From Alphaproteobacteria bacterium (GTDB taxonomy: Bacteria; Pseudomonadota; Alphaproteobacteria; Micropepsales; Micropepsaceae): a DNA stretch of 64,000 bases. This document shows, one piece after another, positions 8,610-17,766 of the stretch. The notes beneath the pieces were generated by a model. It ran no database searches. It was given only the letters and a program-made list of their open reading frames with translations, and was not told where the DNA came from. Position numbers and translations under genes: made by a program. The first letter of the stretch is position 1. Each line of letters begins with the position of its first letter. The DNA lies in the NCBI GenBank assembly GCA_016792565.1, contig JAEUMK010000002.1, forward strand, positions 1-64,000, given 5' to 3'.

Positions 8610-10043
8610 ATGGCGCACGGAAGGTATCTGGCGTTCGGCCTCGCCGCGGCCGGCGCCCTGACGGCGGCCGGCGCCGCCGGGATCGCATCTTCATCCGGCG
8701 ATGGCGTACGCGCCGCGCTCATCGGCGAAAAGGTGACGCCGATGCTCGGCGGCGACACGACGCGGGTCGCCGCCGCCGGCACGTCGTTCACATTCCTCAT
8801 CGAGAACGCCCAGCCTGGCCGGCTGCGCGTCTTCCAGTTCGGCAACCGCCTCTTCAACACCAACTGGGTTCAGGCGCCGGGCTCGGTGAAGTCCTTCGAC
8901 GGGCTCGGCCCCTATTTCAACCGCGTCTCCTGCGCCGGCTGCCACACCTTCGACGGGCGCGGACGGCCGCCGGAAAACACCGGCGACCCGATGGAGTCGA
9001 TCCTGGTGCGGCTTAGCGTTCCCGGCGAAGACGAACACGGCGGACCGAAACCGCACGAGATCTATGGCGACCAGCTCAGCGACCGCGCCATCCACGGCGT
9101 GACGCCCGAGGGACGCGCCCTCATCGCCTGGGAGGAGTTGCCGGGCGCCTATGGCGACGGCACGCCCTATACCCTGCGCAAGCCGCTCGTGACCTTCGCC
9201 GATCTCGCCTTCGGGCCGCTCGACGGCGCGCTGTTCAGCGTGCGCGTCGCGCCGCAGATGATCGGCATGGGCCTGCTGGAGAGCGTGCCGGAGGAGACGC
9301 TCGCCGCGCTCGCCGACCCCGATGACGCCGACGGCGACGGCGTTTCGGGACGCGTCAACATGGTGTGGAGTCCTTCGGCGGGGACGATGTTGCCCGGCCG
9401 CTTCGGCTGGAAGGCGAATACCGCGCGCGCGATCGACCAGACGACCGGGGCGGCGCTCGGCGATATCGGTCTGACCACTTCGGTCCACCCGGCGCAGAAC
9501 TGCACCGCAGCGCAGGCAGCGTGCCGCGCCGCCTTCGACCAGAGCGCAGGCGAGGGTCCGGAAATTTCCGATGCCTTTCTCGAGAAGCTGGTGATCTACG
9601 TGCAGGCGCTCGCCGTGCCGCGCCAGCGCGGCGAGAACGACCCGGCTGTGGTGCGCGGCGAGGCGCTCTTCCGCGCCGCCGGCTGCGCCGCCTGCCACAT
9701 GCCGACTCTGAAGACCGGGGCGGAGGCTGTGTTGCCGGAACTGGCGAACCAGACCTTCCACCCTTTCACCGATCTGCTGCTGCACGACATGGGGCCGGGC
9801 CTCGCCGACGGCCGTCCGGATTTCGCGGCCTCGGGCAGCGAGTGGCGCACGCCGCCGCTCTGGGGGCTCGGCCTGGTGCCGCGCGTGAACGGCCACGACC
9901 TTCTGCTGCATGACGGCCGGGCGCGCGGCTTCGCCGAGGCGATCCTGTGGCACGGCGGCGAGGCGGAAGGCGCCAAGGAAGCCTTCCGCACCATGGACAG
10001 CGAAGACCGAAACGCCCTGGTCGCCTTCCTCGGCTCGCTCTGA
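8610..10043 (+). CDS. Di-haem oxidoreductase-like protein (DUF1111 family)
   Basis: Exported c-type cytochrome of 477 residues with an N-terminal signal segment (AFGLAAAGALTAAGAAGIASS). Two haem-attachment motifs are visible: CAGCH in VSCAGCHTFDGRGRPP near residue 110, and CAACH in AAGCAACHMPTLKTG near residue 362. DPDDADGDGVSGRVNMVW and LHDGRARGFAEAILWHGGEA are typical of the DUF1111 group related to MauG/di-haem peroxidases. It is the second gene of the imelysin operon and is probably translationally coupled, suggesting a redox step in periplasmic iron handling. The substrate is unknown. Confidence 0.9.
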   Translation: MAHGRYLAFGLAAAGALTAAGAAGIASSSGDGVRAALIGEKVTPMLGGDTTRVAAAGTSFTFLIENAQPGRLRVFQFGNRLFNTNWVQAPGSVKSFDGLGPYFNRVSCAGCHTFDGRGRPPENTGDPMESILVRLSVPGEDEHGGPKPHEIYGDQLSDRAIHGVTPEGRALIAWEELPGAYGDGTPYTLRKPLVTFADLAFGPLDGALFSVRVAPQMIGMGLLESVPEETLAALADPDDADGDGVSGRVNMVWSPSAGTMLPGRFGWKANTARAIDQTTGAALGDIGLTTSVHPAQNCTAAQAACRAAFDQSAGEGPEISDAFLEKLVIYVQALAVPRQRGENDPAVVRGEALFRAAGCAACHMPTLKTGAEAVLPELANQTFHPFTDLLLHDMGPGLADGRPDFAASGSEWRTPPLWGLGLVPRVNGHDLLLHDGRARGFAEAILWHGGEAEGAKEAFRTMDSEDRNALVAFLGSL

Positions 10044-10081
10044 AGCGGCGCGCCTGCTCGCCTGACCGTGCTGTCAATCTA

Positions 10082-10102
10082 AATGAGAATGACTTGCATT
10101 AT
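10082..10102. promoter_or_regulatory. Second Fur/Irr-like box
   Basis: AATGAGAATGACTTGCATTAT resembles the classical Fur-box form (TGAGAATGATTCTCATT-like) and shares GAATGAYTTGCA with the box at 7270-7286. It lies just after the di-haem gene and 46 bases before a small open frame. Confidence 0.5.
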
Positions 10103-10148
10103 CGTACAAGTGGGCTAGTCTCGGCCGATCAGGCGGAGATGGGTGGCC

Positions 10149-10331
10149 ATGGACGCGGCACGACCGGACGATCTGGGCATGGAGGCCGTGACGCGCGGTC
10201 TCGGCGCCCTCTGGCTCGCGGCTCGGCTTGCCGCCGCGCGCGACGGCCATCGCCCGCCCCGCCGTCCGCCTCAGGTTCCCGAGACCGGGCGCCCTCCCGC
10301 CGGCCTTGAAGAAATAGGCCTGACGTCCTAG
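10149..10331 (+). CDS. Possible small protein, unknown function
   Basis: A 60-residue open frame (from ATG 10149, or 62 from GTG 10143) downstream of the second iron-box-like site. A GGCGGAG sequence lies about 10 bases upstream. The product has a short amphipathic or hydrophobic stretch (GLGALWLAARLAAARDG) and a Pro/Arg-rich tail. No family is recognised and it may be non-coding; the only support is its position behind a plausible regulated promoter. Confidence 0.3.
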   Translation: MDAARPDDLGMEAVTRGLGALWLAARLAAARDGHRPPRRPPQVPETGRPPAGLEEIGLTS

Positions 10332-10372
10332 CTCTGCTCACGGGCGCGCGGGCGCGCGGACGCAAAGGAACT

Positions 10373-10449
10373 CCGGCGGCGCCGCACTGGCTCGCGGGCA
10401 CGGCTCCGAACGTCGAAGCCGGTTCCGCGCCTTGCGCCGGCGCCGCCGG
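10373..10449. repeat. 12-bp inverted repeat pair downstream of the PRC-barrel gene
   Basis: CCGGCGGCGCCG (10373-10384) and CGGCGCCGCCGG (10438-10449) are perfect inverted copies with a 53-base spacer, ending 8 bases from the PRC-barrel gene stop. A long hairpin in the 3' untranslated region is possible. No T-run follows, so termination is uncertain. The rest of the 10332-10456 gap holds nothing I recognise. Confidence 0.4.
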
Positions 10450-10456
10450 GTGGCCG

Positions 10457-10822
10457 TTACCAGTCGCGGCCGACCTTGTAGTAGTCGTAGGAGGCGTCGC
10501 GGATGGCGCTGCCGCCATCGGCCTTGGTGAAGTCGCCGAGCGCATAGGTCGGCGCCTTCTCCAGCGTCTCCTTGGTCATCGGGACGATGTAGCCGCCCTT
10601 CTCCTTGCTGTAGTCGAGCACCGACCAGGGCACCGAGTGGTACTTCTCGCCGATTCCCAGGAAGCCGCCGAAGCTGACGATGGCGAACATGATCCGGTTC
10701 GAGGTCTTGTCGAGGATGAGGTCCTCGAGTTGACCGATCTTGGCGCCTTTCATGTCGAAGACGGCGGTGCCGCTGACCTTCGAGGCGGCGATGGCGGTCG
10801 TATGACCCGTGGCTGTGGGCAT
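10457..10822 (-). CDS. PRC-barrel domain protein
   Basis: A 121-residue single-domain protein. The PRC-barrel core is evident: VSGTAVFDMKGAKIGQLEDL, then LDKTSNRIMFAIVSFGG and YHSVPWSVLDY. The C terminus is Tyr/Asp-rich (RDASYDYYKVGRDW). PRC-barrel proteins serve in RNA processing, photosynthetic complexes and, in many alphaproteobacteria, as short stress-associated proteins. No signal peptide is seen, so it is probably cytoplasmic. It stands alone in the opposite orientation to its neighbours. The specific function is not known. Confidence 0.88.
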   Translation of the reverse strand: MPTATGHTTAIAASKVSGTAVFDMKGAKIGQLEDLILDKTSNRIMFAIVSFGGFLGIGEKYHSVPWSVLDYSKEKGGYIVPMTKETLEKAPTYALGDFTKADGGSAIRDASYDYYKVGRDW

Positions 10823-11288
10823 GTTGGTACTCTTTCTGTATGGAGGGGTGAGGGTTCGCCCTCTGCCGATAAAGACGCGCCCGCCGCGGAACGGTTCCGC
10901 CAGGATCGCCTGGCCGAACGGCCGGCGCGCTCGGCTGTGGGCGCTCTCGAACCGCGGCGCGACCTGACGGACCGCGGCAGCAAGGCGGCCCGGCGCGGGC
11001 TTGAACGGCTAGGCGTCAGGTCCTATCTCGGCCTCCAAGCGGCGTGGCTGGCCGACATATGGCAGGCGAAGGAGCGGCGCGATTTCGTCGAAAATCGAGG
11101 TTCAAATCGAAGTGCGCGGGTTCAATGCCGGGCGCCGGCCCCGGAAATCCGGCCGCGCCGCCCCGGCCTGGCAATTGAACCGTCCACGCCTCGGCGCGCC
11201 GCCCGTCAACCGGACGGCAAGGCCTCATGGCGTCTTGTCGCTCTTCTGCACTAGACTGAGACGCCTGCGGGCGGACCAGGGAGGCTCC
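10823..11288. other. 466-base intergenic stretch
   Basis: This stretch lies between the PRC-barrel and DUF2237 genes. It should hold the divergent promoters of both, but no tRNA, small gene with family features, or clear operator is seen. The open frames crossing it have no recognisable product. Confidence 0.5.
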
Positions 11289-11696
11289 ATGGCATTTCGC
11301 GAACCGGCCGAGCGCGGCGGCGGCCGCCTGCCGGCGCTCAACGTGCTCGGCGGACCGCTCGCCGCATGCGGCCGCGAGCCGATGACCGGCTTCTGGCGCG
11401 ACGGCTGCTGCAATACCGGACCCGATGACCGCGGCGTCCACACGGTCTGCGCCGTGATGACGGCTGAATTCCTCGCCTTCTCCAAGGCGGCCGGCAACGA
11501 CCTCTCGACCCCGCGTCCGGAATTCGGCTTCCAGGGCCTGTCTCCGGGCGACCGCTGGTGCCTGTGCGCCGGACGCTGGGTCGAAGCCCTGAACGCGGGC
11601 GCAGCGCCGCGGCTCGTGCTGGCCGCGACCCATATCGCCACGCTCGCCTACGCGCCGCTCGAGGCGCTGAAGGCGCACGCCATCGACCTGAACTGA
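11289..11696 (+). CDS. DUF2237 family protein
   Basis: A 135-residue protein of the DUF2237 family. Family landmarks are LNVLGGPLAACGREPMTGFWRDGCC near the N terminus, VHTVCAVMTAEFLAFSKAAGNDLSTP, and PGDRWCLCAGRW. The several conserved Cys residues suggest metal binding, but the function is unknown. ATG 11289 has a GGGAGG ribosome site and the product begins where family members begin; the longer frame upstream (to 11112) is not supported. The LOG-family gene starts 4 bases after the stop, so an operon with it and the DUF885 gene is likely. Confidence 0.9.
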   Translation: MAFREPAERGGGRLPALNVLGGPLAACGREPMTGFWRDGCCNTGPDDRGVHTVCAVMTAEFLAFSKAAGNDLSTPRPEFGFQGLSPGDRWCLCAGRWVEALNAGAAPRLVLAATHIATLAYAPLEALKAHAIDLN

Positions 11697-11700
11697 GATC

Positions 11701-12570
11701 ATGCCAGACACGAAGAAGACCAGAGCCGCATCCCCCAAGCCGCAGGCCCGGCGCGCCGCGCCGCGGACCAACCACGCCCAGATGGCCGCAAAGGCCTATC
11801 GCCTCGCCGCGCTCGACCAGGACTTCCTGCTCGCCGATCCGCAGCGCGGCGTGCGCTTCCTGCTCGAATACGAGAAGGCGGAACAGAACCTGCGCGCCTG
11901 GGGCGTGCGCACCACCATCGTCGTCTTCGGCAGCGCCCGGGTCAGCCCGGACGGCCCCCCCGACCACCGCCGCTGGTACCACGAGGCCCGCACCTTCGGC
12001 CGCATCGCGTCCGAGCGCGGCGGCGCGATGGACGTCGCCGACGGGCTTCGCGACAACGTGATCGCGACCGGCGGCGGTCCCGGCGTCATGGAAGCGGCCA
12101 ATCGCGGCGCCCACGATGCCGGCGCGCCATCGATCGGCTTCAACATCGAACTGCCCCACGAACAGGGCCCCAACCCCTATTCGACACCGGATCTCACGCT
12201 GCAGTTCCACTATTTCGCGATGCGCAAGATGCACTTCGCGATGCGGGCCAATGCGCTCGTCGTCTTTCCCGGCGGCTTTGGCACGCTCGACGAATTGTTC
12301 GAGCTGCTGACGCTGCGCCAGAACGCCAAGCTGGCGCACGACCTGCCGATCGTCCTGTTCGACCGCGACTATTGGCGCCGCCTGATGAACTTCTCCACGA
12401 TGGTCGAAGCGGGCATGATCTCGGCCGGGGATGTCGATCTCTTCGCCTATGCCGACACGGCCGAGGAAATCTGGTCGACGCTGATCGCCCGCGGCCTGCA
12501 CGACGTGCCGGCGCAACCTGTCCGCAGGCTGCGTTCGCATCCGCGCAAGGCCGTCAGGCGCGGAAACTGA
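11701..12570 (+). CDS. LOG-family protein (nucleotide 5'-monophosphate phosphoribohydrolase type)
   Basis: A 289-residue protein of the LOG/TIGR00730 Rossmann-like family, whose studied members release the base from cytokinin riboside monophosphate or other nucleotides. The conserved elements are VVFGSARVSPDG, TGGGPGVMEAANRGA, the active-site MRKMHFAMRANALVVFPGG with Arg/Lys, and PGGFGTLDELFE (the PGGxGTxxE motif). An N-terminal Lys/Arg-rich extension of about 30 residues and a basic tail flank the domain, as in the longer LOG types. It sits between DUF2237 and DUF885 genes with short gaps. The true substrate is not determinable here. Confidence 0.92.
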   Translation: MPDTKKTRAASPKPQARRAAPRTNHAQMAAKAYRLAALDQDFLLADPQRGVRFLLEYEKAEQNLRAWGVRTTIVVFGSARVSPDGPPDHRRWYHEARTFGRIASERGGAMDVADGLRDNVIATGGGPGVMEAANRGAHDAGAPSIGFNIELPHEQGPNPYSTPDLTLQFHYFAMRKMHFAMRANALVVFPGGFGTLDELFELLTLRQNAKLAHDLPIVLFDRDYWRRLMNFSTMVEAGMISAGDVDLFAYADTAEEIWSTLIARGLHDVPAQPVRRLRSHPRKAVRRGN

Positions 12571-12581
12571 ACGGGGACACG

Positions 12582-14420
12582 ATGCTGCGGATCGCGAAAT
12601 GGGCAGGGCTCGCCCTTGTGGGACTGATCTTACTGGCGGCCGGCGCCGGTACCTATCTGCTGGTCATCAACCCGTCGGTTTCGACGACGCTGAACAAGCA
12701 GACCTTCTGGATGCTCACCGAGAATCCCGAGCTGCTGACCCGGCTCGGCGCGATCGAGGGCACCATCCTCGACTTCCACTCCGGCACGCTGAGCGACAAT
12801 TCGTGGGGCACGAAAGCCGACGTCCGCCGGACCGTCGAGGTCAATCTCGCCCAGTTCCGCGCCTATGATCCCGCCACGCTCTCCGGTCAGGACAAGCTGA
12901 CCTGGCAAGTGATGACCGGCCTCTACGAAGAAGTCCTGGCCTTCGACACGGTGCCGTGGCTGTCGCCCGGCGGCATGCTGGGCAGCGGCACGCCCTACCC
13001 GATCAATCAGATGTTCGGCGAGCAGAGCCGCTATCCGCGCTTCATGCAGTCCCAGCATGTCGTCATCAACGCCAAGACGGCGCGTAACTACGTCAAGCGC
13101 CTGAACGCGGCCGGAACCAAGTTCGACCAGGTGATCGGCGTGATCGGCGAGCAGGCGAAACTGGGCGTCGTGCCGCCGAGCTTCGTGATCGACAAGGTCC
13201 TGGCCGAGATGCAGGGCTTCATCGCCAAGCCCGCCAAGGAGAACCCGCTCTACACCGGCTTCTTCGACAAGCTGGCGAAGCTCGATCTTGATGGCGGCGA
13301 GAAGGCCGAGCTCGCGGCCGCCGCCGAGCAGGCGATCGAGGGCGTCGTCTATCCCGCCTATCGGCGCCTGATCGCGGCGGTCGAGGCGATGAAGGGCCAG
13401 GCGACGCCGGACCCGGGCGTCTGGAAGCTTCCGGGCGGCGATGCCTTCTATGCGCTCGCGCTGCGCGAGGAGACGACGACCGATCTGACGCCGCAGCAGG
13501 TGCACGACATCGGCCTCGCCGAAGTCGCGCGCATCGGCGCCGAGATGGATGCCATCCTCAGGGGCCTCGGCCGCACCGAGGGCAGCGTCGGCGAGCGGAT
13601 GCTGGCGCTGGGCGAGGAGCCCGCCCAGCTTTTCGAGGACAGCGATGCCGGGCGGCAGGCGATCCTCGACGAGTACGCGCGGATCATCGCCGAGATGCAG
13701 GCGCGCCTGCCGGACGTCTTCGCGGCGTTGCCCGCCCAGCCGGTCGAGGTCGTGCGCGTGCCCGTCTTCGCCGAGATCGGCTCGGCCGGCGCCTACTACG
13801 AACCGCCGGCCCTCGACGGTTCGCGGCCGGGACGCTTCTTTGCCAACCTTCACGACGTCAAGGAGACCCCGCGCTTCAGCATGAAGACTCTCGCCTATCA
13901 CGAGGCGATCCCCGGGCATCACTTCCAGATTGCCTCGGCGATGAATCTCGATCTCCCGCTCGCTCGCTCGTTCCTGCCCTTCACCGCCTATCTCGAAGGC
14001 TGGGCGCTCTATGCGGAGCAGCTGGCCTGGGAGATGGGTGTGTACAAGGACGATCCCTACGGCGACCTCGGCCGCCTGCAGGCCGAGATGTTCCGCGCCG
14101 TCCGCCTCGTCGTCGATACCGGCATGCACTACAAGCGCTGGAGCCGCGAGCAGGCGATCGACTACATGGTCGCCATGACCGGCATGACGGCGAGCGACGT
14201 GACGCGCGAGATCGAGCGCTATGCGGTGATGCCGGGGCAGGCCTGCGCCTACAAGATCGGCATGATGAAGATCCTGGAGATGCGCGCGAAGGCGAAAGCG
14301 GCGCTCGGCGACCGCTTCGATCTCAAGGCGTTTCATACCGCGGTTCTGGAGAGCGGCCCGCTGCCGCTGACCGTATTGGAGCAGGTGATCGACGCCTGGA
14401 TCGCCGAGCGCAAGGCCTGA
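12582..14420 (+). CDS. DUF885 family membrane-anchored or exported putative metallopeptidase
   Basis: A 612-residue protein beginning MLRIAKWAGLALVGLILLAAG, a signal anchor or signal peptide, so the large domain is outside the cytoplasm. The DUF885 hallmark is AYHEAIPGHHFQIA (HExxxxHH) near residue 443, with the downstream glutamate in YLEGWALYAEQLAWEMG completing a probable zinc site. RYAVMPGQACAYKIGMMKI matches the family C terminus. ATG 12582 has GGGGAC upstream; the long open frame starting inside the LOG gene is discarded. It lies 11 bases after the LOG gene and converges on hslO. Peptidase activity is inferred from the motif; no substrate is known. Confidence 0.92.
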   Translation: MLRIAKWAGLALVGLILLAAGAGTYLLVINPSVSTTLNKQTFWMLTENPELLTRLGAIEGTILDFHSGTLSDNSWGTKADVRRTVEVNLAQFRAYDPATLSGQDKLTWQVMTGLYEEVLAFDTVPWLSPGGMLGSGTPYPINQMFGEQSRYPRFMQSQHVVINAKTARNYVKRLNAAGTKFDQVIGVIGEQAKLGVVPPSFVIDKVLAEMQGFIAKPAKENPLYTGFFDKLAKLDLDGGEKAELAAAAEQAIEGVVYPAYRRLIAAVEAMKGQATPDPGVWKLPGGDAFYALALREETTTDLTPQQVHDIGLAEVARIGAEMDAILRGLGRTEGSVGERMLALGEEPAQLFEDSDAGRQAILDEYARIIAEMQARLPDVFAALPAQPVEVVRVPVFAEIGSAGAYYEPPALDGSRPGRFFANLHDVKETPRFSMKTLAYHEAIPGHHFQIASAMNLDLPLARSFLPFTAYLEGWALYAEQLAWEMGVYKDDPYGDLGRLQAEMFRAVRLVVDTGMHYKRWSREQAIDYMVAMTGMTASDVTREIERYAVMPGQACAYKIGMMKILEMRAKAKAALGDRFDLKAFHTAVLESGPLPLTVLEQVIDAWIAERKA

Positions 14421-14427
14421 CGGCGTT

Positions 14428-15309
14428 TCAGCCCGGCGAGGTCAGCGCCGCCGGGTCGAAGGGATAGAGCGTGCCGCAGAACTCGCACTTGGCCTCGATC
14501 CGGCCTTCGGGAGTCTGCAGATCGGCAAGCTCGTCGGCGGTGTAGCTGCGCAGGATGTTCTCCACCCGCTCGGCCGAACAGCGGCAGCGGAAACCGATCG
14601 GCTGCTCGGCGAAGACGCGCACGCCATCCTCGTTGAACAGGCGGTAGAGCAGATCCTCGCCGGCCAAGGTCGGATCGAGCAGTTCGTCGGGGCCGACCGT
14701 CTCCAGCAGCGCGCCGAAGCGCCGCCAGTCGTCGTCATCGGCGTCGAAAGGACGATGGCCGCCCTCGCCCGCCACACGCTGGATGATGATGCCGCCGGCC
14801 CGCCAGCGCGGCGCGGCGCCCGGCTCCTGGACTTGGCCGACGAAGATCTTCAGCCGCGTTGGAATCTGCTCGGAGCGCTGGAAATAGGCGAGCGCCGCCT
14901 CGCTCAGCGAGCCGGCCAGTTCGACGATGCCCTGATAGCGGTTCTGTCCCTCGTCGGGATCGATGGTGAGCGCAAACGAGCCGTTGCCGAGCAGCGGCGC
15001 GTCAGGCTCCGCGTTGTCGGACACGCTGACGAAACTGCGGACATGGCCGGGCGTGACGAAGTCGGCGGCGACCATCGTCGCTCGCCCGTCGCCCTTGGTC
15101 TGCAGGGTGAGCGTGCCGTCGAACTTGAGCGAAGAGCCCAGCAGGCTGACGATGGCGAGCGCCTCCCCCGCCAGCCGCGCCGCGTCGCCGCGATAGCCGT
15201 GGCCGGAGATGACCCGCTCGGCAACGGCGCCCAGCCGGACGATGCGGCCGCGGGCTTCCGCGCCTTCGATGGCGAAAGGCAATGAGATATCGTCGGCGGG
15301 GCGGGTCAC
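14428..15309 (-). CDS. hslO: Redox-regulated chaperone Hsp33
   Basis: Hsp33 (293 residues, GTG start), a cytoplasmic holdase switched on by oxidation. The zinc/redox switch at the C terminus has all four cysteines: CRCSAERV and CEFCGTLYPFD. The N-terminal beta-domain begins LPFAIEGAEARGRIVRLG, with VISGHGYRGDAARLAGEA following. It lies 30 bases after argF on the same strand; linkage of hslO with argF-argD is frequent in alphaproteobacteria. It converges with the DUF885 gene, with only 7 bases between stops. Confidence 0.96.
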   Translation of the reverse strand: MTRPADDISLPFAIEGAEARGRIVRLGAVAERVISGHGYRGDAARLAGEALAIVSLLGSSLKFDGTLTLQTKGDGRATMVAADFVTPGHVRSFVSVSDNAEPDAPLLGNGSFALTIDPDEGQNRYQGIVELAGSLSEAALAYFQRSEQIPTRLKIFVGQVQEPGAAPRWRAGGIIIQRVAGEGGHRPFDADDDDWRRFGALLETVGPDELLDPTLAGEDLLYRLFNEDGVRVFAEQPIGFRCRCSAERVENILRSYTADELADLQTPEGRIEAKCEFCGTLYPFDPAALTSPG

Positions 15310-15339
15310 TGAAACTGGGCCTTGTCCGGAGGGAGACCC

Positions 15340-16281
15340 TTATTTGGTGTCGGCCAGCGCCCAGACAAGGACGGCCTTCTGGGCGTGGAGGCGGTTCTCC
15401 GCCTCGTCCCAGACTGCAGACTGCGGACCGTCGATGACGTCGGCCGCGACCTCTTCGCCGCGCTTGGCGGGCAGGCAGTGCAAGAAGATCGCGTCCCGGC
15501 CGGCCGCGTCCATGAGCCGCTGGTCGACCTGATAGGGGCGCAGCAGATTGTGGCGATACTCGCGGTCGCTGTCGCCCATCGAGACCCAGCAGTCCGTGAT
15601 GACGCAGTCGGCGCCCGAGACCGCCTCGTAGGGATCCCTGGTGAGGGTCAGGTCGGCCTTCTCGCGCGCCGCCCAGTCGAGGATCTCCTTGGGCGGCGCC
15701 AGCTGCTCCGGCGTCGCGATCTTCAGCTTCACGTCCAGCCGCGCGGCGGCGTGGACCCAGGAAGCGAGGACATTGTTGGCGTCGCCGGTCCAGGCGACCG
15801 TGCGACCGCGAATCGAGCCGAGCCGTTCCTCGAAGGTCTGGATGTCGGCGAGCACCTGGCAGGGGTGCGACTTCTTGGTCAACCCGTTGATGACGGGCAC
15901 GCTGGCGTAGTGGGCGAGTTCGGTCAGCTCCAGATGGCTCAGCATGCGGATCATGATGGCGTCGACATAGCGCGACATGACGCGCGCCGTGTCGGCGATC
16001 GACTCGCGCTGGCCGAGTTCGATCTCGTCGCCCGAAACGATCAGGACATGTGCGCCCAGCTCGTTGATGCCGACGTCGAACGACATGCGCGTGCGCAGCG
16101 AGGGCTGCTGGAAAACCAGCGCGATCTTGCGCCCCAGCAGCGGCAGGTAGTCGCCGAGCTCGCCCTTGCGATGGCGCGCCTTCAGCGCCTTGGCGCTTGC
16201 CAGAAGGCCTTCGATCTCGGCGGTGGTGAAGTCCGCCAGATCGAGAAAGTGCCTGGGCTTGCCGCCCGCGATGCCCGTCAT
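15340..16281 (-). CDS. argF: Ornithine carbamoyltransferase
   Basis: Makes citrulline from ornithine and carbamoyl phosphate in arginine biosynthesis (313 residues, cytoplasmic). Domains are seen in order: the carbamoyl-phosphate-binding N half with Ser61-Leu-Arg-Thr-Arg65, [13 protein letters not shown], the ornithine loop [10 protein letters not shown] and the catalytic [11 protein letters not shown]. The carbamoyl-phosphate motif is SLRTR, where the family usually has STRTR, preceded by FQQP instead of FEKP. The retained SMG ornithine loop argues against acetyl- or succinyl-ornithine specificity. ATG 16281 overlaps the argD stop by 4 bases (ATGA), so the two are coupled. Confidence 0.95.
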   Translation of the reverse strand: MTGIAGGKPRHFLDLADFTTAEIEGLLASAKALKARHRKGELGDYLPLLGRKIALVFQQPSLRTRMSFDVGINELGAHVLIVSGDEIELGQRESIADTARVMSRYVDAIMIRMLSHLELTELAHYASVPVINGLTKKSHPCQVLADIQTFEERLGSIRGRTVAWTGDANNVLASWVHAAARLDVKLKIATPEQLAPPKEILDWAAREKADLTLTRDPYEAVSGADCVITDCWVSMGDSDREYRHNLLRPYQVDQRLMDAAGRDAIFLHCLPAKRGEEVAADVIDGPQSAVWDEAENRLHAQKAVLVWALADTK

Positions 16282-17468
16282 GCGGCTGCGTCCTGCTTTT
16301 TTGCGATGGCGATGCAGGCGGCCGCGATCGCGGCGGTCGCCTCGGCGATTTCGGCGTCGCCGGCAATGAGCGGCGGGATGATCCGCACGACATTGTCGCC
16401 TGCGCCGACGGTGAGCAGGCGCTGGTCGCGCAGCGCGGCCACGAAGTCGGTATTGGGAATGCGCATCTTGAGGCCCAGCAGCAGGCCTTGGCCGCGCACC
16501 TCTTCGATGAGGGCGGGATACTCGTCCTTCAGCATGGCGAGCTGCTGTTTGAGGCGCAGGGACACCGCCTGAACCCGCTCGAGGAAACCCGGCTCCAGCA
16601 CCGCGTCGAGTACCGCGTTACCGACCGCCATGGCGAGCGGGTTGCCGCCGAAGGTACTGCCATGCGTGCCGGCGGTCATGCCGGCCGCAGCGCGTTCGGT
16701 GGCAAGGCAGGCCCCCATGGGGAAGCCGCCGCCGATCCCCTTGGCGATCGCCATGATGTCGGGCGTGACCCCGGTCCACTCGTAGGCAAACAGCTTGCCC
16801 GTGCGCCCGACCCCGGTCTGGACCTCGTCGAAGATGAGGACAAGACCCTGCTCGTCACAAAGGCTGCGCAGGGCGCGCAGGAACTCCGGCGACGGGGTGC
16901 GCACGCCGCCTTCGCCTTGGATCGGTTCGATCAGGATACCGGCCGTCTCGCGTCCCAGGGCCTGCTTGACAGCATCCAGATTGCCAAGCGGCACCTGATC
17001 GAAGCCTTCGACCTTGGGGCCGAACCCTTCCAGGTACTTGGCCTGGCCGCCTGCGGCGATGGTCGCCAATGTGCGGCCGTGGAACGCCCCCTCGAAGGTC
17101 ACGATCCGAAAACGCTCCGGGCGGCCCTCATGGCTCTGGAACTTGCGCGCCATTTTGATCGCGCATTCCAGCGCCTCGGCGCCGGAATTGGTGAAAAAGA
17201 CCGTGTCGGCAAAGGTCGTGGCGACGAGGCGCCCGGCCAGCCTCTCGCCCCCCGGGATGCGGTAGAGATTGGACGTGTGCCAGAGCTTGGCGGCCTGGTC
17301 GCCGAGCGCCGCCACGAGGCGGGGATGAGCGTGGCCGAGCACGTTCACGGCGATCCCGGCCCCGAAATCCAGGTATCGCCGGCCATCGTCGGTGATCAGG
17401 TAGCATCCCTCGCCCCGCTCGAAAGCGAGGTCGGCGCGCGCATAGGTCGGCAGGACGGGCGGTATCAC
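16278..17468 (-). CDS. argD: Acetylornithine aminotransferase
   Basis: PLP enzyme of arginine biosynthesis (and often lysine biosynthesis) converting N-acetylglutamate semialdehyde to N-acetylornithine (396 residues, GTG start). Class III aminotransferase features are [64 protein letters not shown] and the lysine in [13 protein letters not shown]. It overlaps argF by 4 bases. Its upstream gap to gcrA (298 bases) should hold both divergent promoters. Confidence 0.96.
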   Translation of the reverse strand: MIPPVLPTYARADLAFERGEGCYLITDDGRRYLDFGAGIAVNVLGHAHPRLVAALGDQAAKLWHTSNLYRIPGGERLAGRLVATTFADTVFFTNSGAEALECAIKMARKFQSHEGRPERFRIVTFEGAFHGRTLATIAAGGQAKYLEGFGPKVEGFDQVPLGNLDAVKQALGRETAGILIEPIQGEGGVRTPSPEFLRALRSLCDEQGLVLIFDEVQTGVGRTGKLFAYEWTGVTPDIMAIAKGIGGGFPMGACLATERAAAGMTAGTHGSTFGGNPLAMAVGNAVLDAVLEPGFLERVQAVSLRLKQQLAMLKDEYPALIEEVRGQGLLLGLKMRIPNTDFVAALRDQRLLTVGAGDNVVRIIPPLIAGDAEIAEATAAIAAACIAIAKKQDAAA

Positions 17469-17573
17469 GGCGGGTAGGCCCTTGGCGGCAACGGCATGAG
17501 ATCGAAGGGCAAGGGAAATACGGGATTTGGGCCCGCGATGCGAGGCAGTTTTGCCGCCCGGCCGGACCGCAGC

Positions 17574-17624
17574 GATTCTCCGTATACGGAAGGCCGCCGA
17601 AACGGCCGAAACCCAGCCTGATTC
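17574..17624. promoter_or_regulatory. Two GANTC sites in the argD-gcrA intergenic region
   Basis: GATTC at 17574-17578 and again at 17620-17624 are candidate CcrM methylation sites upstream of gcrA. In Caulobacter, GcrA acts at promoters carrying methylated GANTC. A TTAAC half-site, possibly CtrA-like, follows near 17649. Function is inferred only. Confidence 0.4.
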
Positions 17625-17766
17625 GTGGAATGTTCCTGTGAGCGGACGTTAACGAAGCCTTGTGCCATCGGGCCCTTCATGGTCCATATTTGGTATGCGG
17701 TTTGGGGCGACGGGAAGCGCCGACACAATCGCTAGGGGGTCATTTCTCAAAACCGAAGGGGACGCC

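Noticed and set aside
6572-8863. A 763-codon fusion upstream of the PiuC-like hydroxylase
   Set aside because: Only the last 218 residues match the family; the rest is the antisense of the imelysin gene.
10331-10456. A terminator for the PRC-barrel gene from the 12-bp inverted repeat
   Set aside because: The 53-base loop and lack of a T-run make intrinsic termination doubtful; kept only as a repeat.
11090-11125. tRNA-like T-loop (GAGGTTCAAATCG)
   Set aside because: No acceptor, D or anticodon stems could be built around it.
10637-11254. A 205-codon plus-strand frame across the PRC-barrel promoter region
   Set aside because: It is antisense to the PRC-barrel gene in its first part and shows no domain or conserved motif.
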